A stretch of 64,000 nucleotides of DNA, from the NCBI GenBank assembly GCA_958510875.1, contig OY294067.1:192145322-192209321 (forward strand), written 5' to 3'. Position numbers and translations under genes: made by a program. The notes beneath the pieces are model-generated. The model ran no database searches. It was not told the origin of the DNA and saw only the letters and a list, made by a program, of their open reading frames with translations. Positions 39,650 through 50,395 of this stretch are shown one piece after another. Position 1 is the stretch's first letter. Each line of letters starts with the position of its first letter. The DNA comes from Endomychus coccineus (lineage: Eukaryota > Arthropoda > Insecta > Coleoptera > Endomychidae).

Positions 39650-40620
39650 CACTAACATGTTATGACATCAAGGCCAGGTTTTAAGGATACTTACTTGTGG
39701 CATCAAATTGCTCCAATAATTAATTCCATAAGGTTGTCATAAAAGCATTTTTAGCGGTCCGCCCCGGGTCACTTATCTCTATCGGCATTTATATCTATTG
39801 TCAGGGTAAAAAGTAACAACATAAATCATCTTTTTCTTAACGGAGTCGATCTTTACTTGATGGAAGTTATTAATAATTAACATAGTTGAACGTAATCATT
39901 TGAAATTAAAATTTCCCAAAATGTATATTAATCAATACAATATATACCGAATAACACGAGAATTGTGTCGACACACTGTCTTTATCAAGTGAGTTACAAA
40001 AACTAGATCTTAAGAACTATTTAAGTTACGTTGTAAATTGTATTGGATTATTAGGTTATGATAGTGATGATAGGTTTATATTAATAATAATCGGTCTAGT
40101 AATGTCTCGAAATGAATTTAGCATTTTGTAACAATAAATCTTATGAAAGAATAATACCTTTTGCTGCATTTCGTCATTTAATAAACGAATTTAATACCAA
40201 AATGTATTTCGTTTAGGTACTATTAATTTAATTCAATTAGGAATCTTATTATACAACATAATTTCAAAAAATCCCATTACCTAATTTTAATTCAACTTGA
40301 AGATTGTGGAAATTTTGTATTGATCGTACATTTATAGTGCTTCAGGGGGGGGGGATGTTGGAAACATACTGTTCTAATAATATATTTCTTATTTTAAATA
40401 ATTACATACAGTTACTTCTATCTTCGGACATTTGGTAACCGCTGCAACTGTTTGCGAATTAATTTAAGACTACAAATAATTTGTATTATTTAATATAATA
40501 AGTAAAGAACTCCCGATTTTGCTCGTAACATAGTTTATCGAATCAAATGGTTAGTTGTATTCAAAAGACATTGAAAATATTGTCCACCTGACAATACTGT
40601 ATCATCATGTTCAGATATGA
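39650..40620. other. Nothing recognised
   Basis: AT-rich DNA, one run of nine G at about 40347-40355. No coding relic seen. Confidence 0.4.
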
Positions 40621-40623
40621 CGT

Positions 40624-41183
40624 TGTGACGTACCTTGTTACTTTTTGGCGATAATTACTTACTACGGCTTCAATACTACTTCAAGTCTACCAGATCTGAA
40701 TCCGATTGACTTTCATGTTGATTTCTCGGGGGCCAGGTTTTTGTTAAGTTTACTTCTCGTTTGAGGGCTTCTGCTGGGGCCCTCACCACAAAGCGTATCA
40801 CTGTACTATCTATGGATAGCCTTGTCCCAGGGGGTAGTTTCAGTGAAGTAAGTAACCAGGGGTCAATAGGGCAGACGGAATAGTATAAGAATTGCAGGCT
40901 TTAATTGCAGTTAATACTTGGTTACTTATTGAGTACTTAAACGATGTTGTAGAAAGTCATGTTAGACAAACACGGAACTTCCCAATAATAATTGTATTTA
41001 TAGCTTGAATATGGATAAATATTTGAGTCTTTCTGTATAATAATAATTTATTCCGACCCGGCAAAAGCACAAGGAAGCTCAGAAACAATAATCGCAAAAA
41101 AAACGGTCCAAGCAGACTATTTCTTCATTATAGCCTTAAAAACAAATAGTCATGTGAGTATTATTGAAAACGGTTATTCATGC
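40624..41183 (+). repeat. LTR-like repeat A (pairs with 63289-63830)
   Basis: A 540-560 bp segment starting TGTGACG matches 63289-63830 along its length ('ttggcgataattact', 'aagcgtatcac', 'gatagccttgtcccagg', 'aacacggaacttcccaataa', 'agcacaaggaagctcagaaa'), roughly 85% by eye. It lies 250 bp upstream of gypsy gag on the same strand, as a 5' LTR would. A TGGCGG at 41221 may be the primer-binding site. Confidence 0.65.
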
Positions 41184-41440
41184 ATCAGTTAGGTAAATTA
41201 CCTAATATTTCAATGGTAACTGGCGGAACACTTACTTTTGGCGGCACAACTAGTTGTTCTCACTCACTGATTCTTTAGTTGTCTAACTCACTGACTAAAT
41301 TGAATTCAACGCGAATATAATATAATAAATAGAATCGTTTTTTTCTAAACGTTAATCGTTAGTGAATACTTAATTGACAGTCTTAAGGATTTTCGAAGGC
41401 ATCTATCTGAAGATATCCCTTGAGTATTAAATCTTCTTCG

Positions 41441-42190
41441 ATACATGTCAAACTCAGTTTTACCTAATCAAGATGGTGATGGTGAAGATATTGAGTTAGT
41501 TCACATTAAAACATTGAAAACATTAAACTTAACTACTGAACCAAAAATCGTATTTCAAACAATTCAACATTTGAAATGACTAGACCAAATTTTGATATTA
41601 ACCTCTTTGATGGTAACCCATGGAAATTATATAGATATATTCCAACAGCTACAGATTTATTGAACGATTATTATGATATTGCCAACCTGAATTCCGCACA
41701 AAAAAAAAACTTAAATTGCATACTTCCCAAGTAATGATTGGAATACTATTGAAAATGTACTGATAACGCATTTCGGCCACCAGAGGAAACAAAGTAGTTT
41801 ACTTTCGGATTTGGGATGTTTACAAGTGAACAGTCACTTTAATTTTATTCACGAAAAGTTTCTACATTGAATATTCTGCATAGATATGTTAAGTTGAATG
41901 AAGCAAATGAAGCTGTTAAAAGTCTGTACGATTCTCATGCCTTTCATACATTACTTGTTGGTTTGAGAGAACCCCAATGTACAGTAATTAGGTCCATGAA
42001 ACCCAAATTATCTAGTCGAATTCGAAAAAAATATAATTGAAGACAATAACATCAGATATTTGCAAACATCTTATCAATCTATTCAGAGACCTCAGATGTT
42101 CAAACAGCATACACAACAACCAATGCAGAATTCGCAGAATTATTGTTAACCAAAGTTATTGGCTATCCCAGAAATAGCACTGCGATATTA
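41441..42190 (+). pseudogene. Gypsy-like gag relic
   Basis: Plus strand pieces: ATG at about 41446 (MSNSVLPNQDGDGEDIELVH), then after stops FDINLFDGNPWKLYRYIPTA (41590-41650), HFGHQRKQSSLLSDLG (41770-41820), AFHTLLVGLREPQCTVI (41940-41990), EFEKNIIEDNNIRYLQTSYQ (42020-42085) and a Gln-rich stretch. This order (F.G....L..F, then FL.GLR.P....IR, then IEDNNIRYL) is that of errantivirus/gypsy gag. Many frame changes; dead. Confidence 0.75.
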
Positions 42191-42740
42191 GCCGGCCATA
42201 ATCTTTAAAGAACCATTCATAAGTTTTCAACAATCACAACGAGATTACTGTGCGAACATTTCACCACGATCCTCTAAAATTTCATTTATTCAAATTTCAC
42301 AACATTTTGACGGATTACTAGGATTAGGTAAACTCAAAGAACTGAATATACCTCTTGTTCACCTGAATATCATTATCCATTATCATTTATATTCCAATTC
42401 CATACCAACACAAAACTCTACTACCATCATTCCCAAATATACCTACCTTACAATGAGCAATGAACTTTTCCAGTACGAACCGGAACCCTGTAAACATCTA
42501 AATTCTTACTTTTTGTCCCGAGTAACCAACTCACTAAAGGCATTCAAGATAAAGACTATATTCTTAATACTATATCGCTATTTTAGTCACACTTCTCAAT
42601 TCTGAATCTATAGATATCTTATTGCCTGAAGACCCCCATCACGATGCTCTCTCGATAGAATTACCAGTCAAAATGATGAAATTCGACAATATATTTCCTA
42701 TCAAATGACAGCATATGCTTAACTTCAAAAAAGCTAATTT
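42190..42740 (+). pseudogene. Gypsy-like protease/pol-start relic
   Basis: FIQISQHFDGLLGLGKLKEL at about 42285-42345 matches the C-terminal part of the gypsy-type protease (F.....DGLLG...L). Flanking frames are fragmentary, and sequence to about 42740 is only loosely gypsy-like. Confidence 0.5.
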
Positions 42741-42749
42741 TATTGAAAT

Positions 42750-43430
42750 GTACACAATGATCTTGGAGATGGACTGGTCATTCTTATCTGAATGTATCGA
42801 TATAGATGTGACAATAAGGAATTTGCTTTCTACACTGTTAGATATTTTCCTGTACTGTTCTCTGTTACAAATCTATAGACAAAAATAAGTATCCTCCGTG
42901 GTTCACTGCTGATATAATTAGAAATTTACATCATAAAGCTGTTTTGTGGAAAGCATGTAAGCATTCAAGTGATATTAACGTAATTGAAACTTTCTCTAGT
43001 TTAAGATCTAAATTGAAATACGATATTTATTTAGCCCAAAAAAATTACTTATTGATTATAGAAATAGTCTGTGTAGTGATCCTGAATCTTTCTGGTTCTT
43101 TATTAATAATAAAAAACAAATTTCAGTTATTCCCAGTTCTCTAAATTATAATAGCAAACACTCTGAACCTAACTCCATAGTCAAATTTTTTGCCGATTAC
43201 TTTAAGTCATCTTTCTCGACTTCTCAAGTTTACAGCTATGATGAATCTTTCAAATTTACTGCTGGTCCTAATGTTATTCCATCTTTTATCTTAAAAGATT
43301 ATTGCTCTGTTTTTTCATACCCGTTATCAATTTTGTTTACTCTATCGGTTCGGCCTGCATGCTTTCCAAAACTGTGGAATGTCTCAAAAATATGTCCAAT
43401 TTATAAAAAAAAGGAGACAAGTCTTGGCTG
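42750..43430 (+). pseudogene. LINE relic (endonuclease tail to RT fingers)
   Basis: Plus strand: EMDWSFLSECIDIDV (42765-42810), KYPPWFTADIIRNLHHKAVL with WKACKHSSDINVIETFSSLR (42890-43005), LKYDIYLAQKNY, CSDPESFWFFINNKK (43075-43125), IVKFFADYFKSSFS (43180-43225), LSILFTLSVRPACFPKLW (43330-43380) and KICPIYKKK. This is the Jockey-type region from the end of the endonuclease to RT motif 1; downstream RT is missing. It interrupts or follows the gypsy relic. 43440-43930 holds nothing recognised. Confidence 0.8.
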
Positions 43431-43960
43431 AACAGAACATTAATCTACAAAGAGTTTAGTAAAGTCAGGCCCAACTGGTTTTGGCTAACTGACTAACTAC
43501 TAACCCCTATGTACTCGTGTTAAGATCTGTCTTGCTTCTGATGATGGTAAACCTTGAACAGATTTTTTATTCATGTATTCTGGGATATTTTTTAATTAAT
43601 TTGTTATTTGCAAATTATTCGCGAGATTTGACTGAAATTCACTTCTTGCCATTTTATTGACTGATCTGGCAGACGGGTGAATTCCATAATAGATTAATTG
43701 TCTTTGGTATGAATATAGGAGGTCATTGTTTTAGATAGCTTGACTTAAGAGCAAAATTTGTTGTTTTCGATTTATATTATTGTCTGATAAAATGTATCTA
43801 TCATAAATTATGATACCAATGGGAATTCGGAAAATTTCAAGTTGACCAAGATTTTTAAACTCAACTGCCCAGAATATTAAGAGTGATTCCTAGGTTTAAT
43901 ATTTTTTCTTATAAGAAAATGAGATGAAATCATTTATTCGAAAAATTGTATCTGAATTTT

Positions 43961-46182
43961 TTACATTTTATACGTAGCTAAAGCAGGTGGTTCACATAGA
44001 CCCGTAAGCGCAACAGCAAACAACGCAAATTCTAGCGAACATTTCAAATCTAAGGTATCCAATACGGCGTTTGTTCTTTTGGGGCTTAAGACTCTGTATT
44101 TTAGCACATCGTTAACATATATTTGGTATCCTGTAACATTGTTAAGATTGCAAGGCGGTTGCCATTTGATCAAGAAACTGTCTATTGTAACTCTTCTAAT
44201 ATCAACAATTTCCATTCCTGTCAAATCTACATTTCTGGGACAATTACACTCTTCCATGCCATCATAGCGATCTAGTTCTAATATTGGTTCCAGATTTCTT
44301 TCGGATGGACAAACACCTTTTCTATTAGGTTTTCTACCTTGGCCATTACTACGGGGACGAGGTAAATAATCGCATATGTAGGCTCTGGTATAATCGGGTG
44401 CATTATCTACCCGCGGGCAAGCCATGTTTCGCAGTAAATTAGCAAATATACCAGATTGACATCTTTCCTGCAGATCTGTCGTCATAGCGTTGATTATCTT
44501 ATCCTTTTCCAGACATTTTTTTTGTAAATTCCCCAGTTTCAGTTGCATTTTTGAGACAGTAGTTTCGAAATCTGAGGCTTTCTTCATGAAAGGTTTGGTC
44601 CCGATGTTTTCTGCTTCGTCGCATGTACACTGGATATCCTTCAAAGCACTAGTTATTTCTTCAATTTCTTTGGCACGTTCTGGAGTACATTTGCAAGCAT
44701 CATCGTCTATTGGAGGTTTCAATCCGCTTTTATTGTCGAATGGACAATCCTTGCAGAGGCATGTGTAGCATTGGCAAGTCTTTGATGTTTTAGTGGGCGT
44801 ACCACTAAGGTCACATTTGCATTCAAAACTATCATAGATACTAGTCGTCTCTATTTTCTTGGGATCGGGACACGTCTTGCATACACAGGGTGCGCAATCA
44901 CATGCTGCAATACATTCACACACTAGACAGTCGCAAACTGCAGAATTTTTCTTACGGGTTGGATCTGGACAAGAAGGACAGTTGCATGTGGGACAATCGC
45001 AAGGTAGTTGGTTAGGCTTCTGACGTGATGGATCAGCACATGATTTGCAATCGCATGATTTACAGTCACAGGTAGGTTGATTTTGTGATGGTTCTTTCGA
45101 TCTTTCTTCAATGCTGGGACAATTATTCTCGATGCAAGAATTGTCCCCTTTCTTCTTTGAAAGTTCAGTACAATTATCGATGAAACATACATCATCTACA
45201 TTCTTACTAGAATCGAAGCAAGGAGCACACTCACACATTTTACAATCACATTTGCTTGTATTTTTTGATTCCTCTGAGTATTCTTCGGGCTCGCAGTTGC
45301 AACTTTTAGTCTCTTCGTGTAGCTTATTGGGATCCGAACATGGTTCACAAGCACATTTGATGCAATCGCAGGGAATATTTTTTACTACCGATTTCTTACA
45401 CGTGCATTTCTTTGCAACTTTACGTAATTTATTCGGATCTAAACATGGATCGCAGGTACATTCTGGACAATCGCATATAGGCCCAGGTTGTTCTAACGGT
45501 TTTGCACAAAGGCAACTTCCATCAGCTTTGAGTATTTTCATCGGATCTGAACAAGGTTCACAGATACATTTGGAGCAATCGCATGGCGGTATAGGTTCAT
45601 CTTGATCACATTTGCAACTTTTAGCATCCTCGTTACCTTTACTTGGATCTAAACAAGGATCGCAAATACATATAGGGCAATCGCATGGTGGTCTGTTACT
45701 TGTTGATGCCTTTTCTTCACAGCTGCATTTCTCTCCAGATTTGCCTGCAGTTTTCTTCGGTTTGTAGTGACAAGGATCACATATACAATCCACACACGTG
45801 CACAAGGCTCCATGCTTCTGATTATTCTTGCCTCCGTGAGAACCTGGCTGGCATAGACAGTGGCGAGGACTGGGATCCACATGTTCCAATGTAGTAGCAT
45901 CTTTACATTTACAGTTCTTTGTAGTCGTCCTAGCACTTTTACCCGCAGTACTATGATATAAACAATCAACACATTCACATTTAGGTCCGTGCAGAGAATG
46001 TAGTGGGTCTTTTTCTAAAAGACGATCGATTCTTTGTTCTAAGTTATTGTTATTATTATTATTCGGAGGATTTGGAGGTTGCTCCTTCTTCTTCTCTAGA
46101 GTTTTTGCACATTCGCACACATAACATTGGTAGTTGGCTCTAGGAGTAATTCCATTTATACACAATTCCGGGTTCTGAATGT
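43961..46182 (-). CDS. Cysteine-repeat protein with coiled coil and C-terminal fibronectin III domain (host gene, 5' exon missing)
   Basis: One long open exon. A polypyrimidine tract and AG give an acceptor just before 46182, so upstream codons (MQLFNLYFFP) are intronic and the first exon is elsewhere. From the N-terminus: a Cys pair (CYVCECAK), an Asn run, then about nine imperfect 35-45 residue repeats with the core CDCxxCxCxPCxDPxK followed by CxC. Next comes a coiled-coil-like stretch (SKMQLKLGNLQKKCLEKDK). The last 95 or so residues form a fibronectin III-like domain (IDSFLIKWQPPCNLNNVTGY, QIYVNDVLKYRV, FALFAVALTGLCEPP). The Cys spacing suggests metal binding or disulfide cross-linking. 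AATAAA lies about 25 bases past the stop (43932-43937). I do not recognise an ortholog; biological role unknown. Confidence 0.85.
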
Positions 46183-46213
46183 CTGGAAAGAAATATAAAT
46201 TGAATAATTGCAA

Positions 46214-46720
46214 TGGTAAAATTTATAATGTGACCTCTCCTTTTTTTCCTTATTTTACATTTTTATTCATTAATCCAATTATGTATGATTATCACCTCCT
46301 ATATGTTTCTATAGCTCATAAACGATTTCAATAACTTCAATACGATACATCACAAAATAAGATGAAAGAAGTTTGAAAAAGGAAAGAACAAAACCTGATC
46401 TTAATACAAACTGTGACTTCTACGTAGGTTATTTAAAGATGTACCGATATTGTCATAGACAACATATGATTTTATCAATATCTCTTAAGGATAATTTTGC
46501 TCATTTTCTGTCACAAGCTCCCTGAAAATCATTATGAATGTTTCCCAAATGTGGATTGCTACATTGATTGATTCTTTAAGAATTGTTTCTGAGCGATAGG
46601 ATTAAGAAATATCAATTAACAGAGGAATAAGATGTGAATCTAAGCACATAAATAGTTTAGACTTAGTTTTTATCAACTAACAGTGCCAATTGAAGGGAAC
46701 CTGGCAATTTGTACCATCAG
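46214..46720. other. Upstream/intron region of the Cys-repeat gene
   Basis: No exon recognised. The missing 5' exon of the minus-strand gene should lie here or further right. Confidence 0.35.
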
Positions 46721-46724
46721 TAGA

Positions 46725-46988
46725 ATGCAACACAATACACTCGTAGCCCTCGCCACCACCACTCCTCTTCCCAAACCACCCCCGGCTAAATCGCGTTCAC
46801 CACCAAAGACGCAACGCAAACCGCAGCCGACAGGCGCCTCAGATGAGCTAGTCAGTTCGAGAGAGAGAAAGAGAGAGCGGGGGGGGGGGTCGAGACAGCG
46901 CAAACCAAAACTACATTGTGGCTTGTTTGAGTTCAAAGGCAAATCTAATTCACTGGACGAAGCGGATTTAAAAGAAATTGATAAATGA
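46725..46988 (+). CDS. Short Pro/Arg-rich frame, unrecognised
   Basis: 87 codons from ATG 46725: MQHNTLVALATTTPLPKPPP, a basic Pro/Ser/Arg region with ten consecutive G nearby (46881-46890), then KLHCGLFEFKGKSNSLDEAD and a stop. The GC-rich stretch stands out from its AT-rich surroundings. It could equally be the 5' UTR/promoter of the minus-strand Cys-repeat gene. I do not assign a function. Confidence 0.25.
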   Translation: MQHNTLVALATTTPLPKPPPAKSRSPPKTQRKPQPTGASDELVSSRERKRERGGGSRQRKPKLHCGLFEFKGKSNSLDEADLKEIDK

Positions 46989-47159
46989 ATTGTGTATAAC
47001 AGGCTATCATTTGAGAAAATAGTTTATAAAGATTACAGGTTCCTGTAATTGTATGTTATACAAATTAGTGTTTTATTACTGAGTATTTATGGGCATAAAT
47101 TATTCATCGAATAAATGATCTTTATTATAAATTGAAGAGGGAATGAAAATATTCTCTAG

Positions 47160-48790
47160 TATTTTGAAGAAGTCATTTATTAATGAGACGTTTGTATTTA
47201 GTATAATTATAACAATGGCTAATTTCATGCGGAAGTAAATTAATTAGTCGTGGTCCGAAATAGGTAAACTTTCGTATCGAGTGTGTTTTTTGGAGTTTTG
47301 GTAATTGTATTTTACCTTGGCTACGGGTACCGTGGTGTGAAACTATTTGACACAGATGTTTATTCTTTGCAAAGTAAAGTAGCACTGCTTTGCAGTAGAC
47401 CTGCCTGGGATCTAATATTTGCAATTCCTTGTAGACTAGATGAGATGGATAATGAAGTTTTTTCCCTAGCATTATCTTTAAGAACCTATTTTGTAGTCGT
47501 TCTATGTTTAGATAATTATATCTGCTGCGTACACCATGAAATAATTCCGAATTGTGTAAATGAATCTATTAAATCTTAATAAATAATTTACAATTCGCTT
47601 AGGCTGATAATGTTGCTCAAAAGTCTGAACTTATATTTTTCATTCATGTTATTAACATGTAAATTCCAACGTAGATGACTATCTATAGTTAGTCCTAGGG
47701 ATTTAATAGATGTTACTAATTAAATTTCAGAAGTATTAAGCTTTAATGAGTTAAAAACGGGTGAGTTTTTGTTTAGAATTGTTAAAGGTAAGTATTAAGT
47801 TTTCGTGATATTGATGGAGAGTAGATTATTGTTATACTTTCATATAATTAAGACTTCATCCCAGGTATTACTTCCGTAAATACCTACTGTGTTGTCTGCA
47901 AATGCCGACATTCCTCCTAGAAGGATTGGAGTAAGTAGAAGGTCATTTACATATAGCGAGAATAGTGTATGTCCTATTACGGTACCTTAGGGTACTCCTA
48001 TTTCTATCAAAATTTCGCTGCTGATATGCTCATCGATTTTACTTTTTGAGTACGGTTAATGAGATAGCTTCGAAATAGAGATAATGCTACGCCACGAATG
48101 CCAATACATTTTAGCTTGCTTACCAAGAGACTATGATATACAGTGTCTAAGGCTTTCGTTAATCAACAAAAATACTGACGAGTTTTTTATTGTTATCGAT
48201 GCCATTGTGAATCTTACTTAATAAGTTAGCGATAGCATCTTGTATAGATTTTCACGAAAGCCGTATTGATTAGGAGCTAGTATGTTAAATTTATTCATGA
48301 ACTTGTTAAGACGTATTGCTATAACTTTCTCAAGTATTCAATAAAATACTGATATCGGTCTTTAGTTGGACATGTAATTTGTATGCCTCGCTTTGTAAAT
48401 GGGTGTTACTAATGCACATTTACATATTTTTGGTACGAATCCTTCTTCTAAACAACGATTTATAAGATTGCATAGGGGGTCTATAATGAGGTCTGCTATG
48501 GTTTCCATATTTTTAGATGTTATTTTATCTTCTCCTGAAGATTTTTTTGTCTTTAGACCCAGAATAATCTGGTTTATTTCACTCTCAGTTGTTGGTTCAA
48601 GATAAATTGAGTCCTGAATATCCTTGCTAATATGTTTAATTTTATTGGTAGCAGTATTTATATTTGCTGTTAAGTTTTTGCTGACACTACTAAAATATCT
48701 ATTGAACTCGTCAACAATAATTTTTTATCTTTAATAATTACATTGCTCAATTCAATTTCTTCAATATACTCTTTCTTTTTACCACCGCAG
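47160..48790 (-). pseudogene. Jockey-like LINE reverse transcriptase relic
   Basis: Minus strand from about 48790: TTESEINQIILGLKTKKSSG (48590-48530), PLCNLINRCLEEGFVP, LVTPIYK, PISVFY, FNILAPNQYGFREN (48290-48250), LTKALDTVYHSLLVSKLK (motif A), GVPQGTVIGHTLFSLYVNDL (motif B, about 47995-47935), AFADNTVGIYG (motif C, FADD changed to FADN), then IKSLGLTIDSHLRWNLHV. Finally an open C-terminal frame (47472-47173) with LHYPSHLVYKELQILD and FTYFGPRLINLLPHEI. The order is complete but stops and frame changes are scattered. Confidence 0.85.
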
Positions 48791-48822
48791 CATTCTTTCA
48801 TTACATCCCATATACAGGATGT

Positions 48823-49605
48823 TTAAAAAAAAAGGTGGCCCCGTTGCTAGAATAGGTAGAAGAATGAAAGATAAGTACTTGGCTTAGTAAAAGAAGAACG
48901 GTTCTAAACGGTTGAGGATCAGCTATGAGGTCATTAAAGTGTCGTTCAATTCTGTCTTGTAACTCCTGATGTACAATAGATTTTTCCCGTAACATACGAC
49001 CAAACTGTGTAGTTCAAAGGATTGAAATCGCATGACCGTGGAGGTCAACGAATCGGAGCTTCTGCACCTCTACCAATCCATCGATTCGGATAATGGTTAC
49101 TTAATCAATTACGACACCTTCTATCAAAATGCGGGGAAGCTCCATCGTGCATAAAAGAGAGATCTTGGCTCGTTAAGCGTTAAATCTTCTAATATCTCCA
49201 ATGAATGTTTTTCTTAAAAGTCGAGTTAAACGTTACCATTAAATTTCCAGAAAGAATGTGATAACCAATTAATTTTTTACCTAAAGTTGCTGCCCAAACA
49301 TTAATTTTAAACGAGTGTTGGTAATGTGGATTGGTATTAAGAACTGTCCTTCCTTGTAACGTTTCAAAAAAATCAACTCTAACCGGTAGATCGTTTGGCA
49401 AGAGCTCTTGAATTTGTATGTAGTTATAAGGATGTAGCTGATGCTCCTTAAGAATCCTCCAAGTACCTACTTGCAGAAGACGTATTTGTTTGTCGTGCCA
49501 TATTCCTTACGCTAATTGTTGATCAACTAAATTTAAAATGATATTCTCTTTCTGAATAGTTTTTGGTGTTACATTCCCAGTTTCTCGACAACGTCGTTCC
49601 GTTTT
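48823..49605 (-). pseudogene. Mariner/Tc3-like transposase relic with TATACAGGATG end
   Basis: The left end is 'tatacaggatg'. The minus strand reads, from 49500: GTWRILKEHQLHPYNYIQIQ, LPNDLPVRVDFFETL, then after loss of the first-D region SFKINVWAATLGKKLIGYHI, FMHDGASPHF (second D), YPNRWIGRG, PIRWPPRSCDFNPLNYTVWS (third acidic position) and FRTVLLLLSQVLIF. This is the order of the insect mariner-like DDE family also represented at 29453. Stops interrupt it and the right end is lost where the R4-like element begins. Confidence 0.8.
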
Positions 49606-49609
49606 TTAA

Positions 49610-50395
49610 ACTTTAAAACCTGGTCGGGGCTGCTGCGCACCTCGACGCCACCACATCAATCGAGGCCAGAAAAACTAAACTCAGTTGTTAACCGAAGCTA
49701 CTTCTCCCTGCCGGTCGGTAAGTAGGTTCACGTTCCTAAATCGTGTGCCCTAAGTAGTCTTCTTGAACTCATAATAGCTGCCTTCTGCATCCGGTCTATC
49801 AAGATCTGCGCCCAGTTATTACAGGCCGGATTGAGCTTCAAGTTCGAACGCCGCGGAAACCGAATTCCGCCCAAAACACCGATGATCAGAACCACTAATA
49901 CGACCGTGTGGCCTGGGTATAGCGTGCGGAGCTCGATACTTTGTCCTCCTCTTCCAAGACTATGTTCTTCTCTGCCGGAGCAGAGAACTCGATGATATAC
50001 ATAATCTTGGTTAGCTTATCGAGGAGGACAACGTCAGACCTATTTGCTTGTATCGACCTGACGGTCGAAAACGGATAATTGCAGTAGATCTGGCATTCTT
50101 TGTTTCCGACAACGGACTCAATATCTCCTGGCATGTAAGGTAGCACCGGCTTTCGATCTATTCCGTACGAGTGCCTTAGATGCAGCACCCGTAGGGTCAC
50201 ATTATGGCGATGAGTATACGCTGAGGCCACTTTTGCCGAACATGCCGACAGTAGGTGGAGAAGCTGCACACCCATCATGTCGCGGCGATAGACCAAGATG
50301 TTGATTACGCCATCTAGGCAAGCTGCGTTAAACCTCCGGTCTAGGATGTAGGCCCGGTTGACCTTAGATAGCCTAAGGTCAGCCACAGACGTTGC
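49610..50395 (-). pseudogene. R4/R2-like LINE, 3' part with restriction-like endonuclease
   Basis: Minus-strand frame from 50386 (MADLRLSKVNRAYILDRRFN) with YGIDRKPVLPYMPGD, QIYCNYPFSTVRSIQANRSD, then VVLLDKLTKIMYIIEFSAPA and EEEDKVSSSARY. The pattern RPD(V/I)..-D K...-A YII-(D/E) ..P ...-E-K is the PD-(D/E)xK endonuclease region of site-specific LINEs. The frame then decays, with IIGVLG as in related elements, down to about 49610. Two tandem copies of this terminal part lie at 60711-61234. Together with the inverted RT part at 50396-52265 it forms one twin-primed insertion. Confidence 0.75.

Noticed and set aside
40624..43430. One single retroelement
   Set aside because: The first part follows gypsy gag/protease order while the part after about 42750 follows LINE endonuclease/RT order, so at least two elements are present.
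44490..45605. Plus-strand frames over the Cys-repeat gene
   Set aside because: Shadows of the minus-strand exon; they follow its repeat period and have no independent support.
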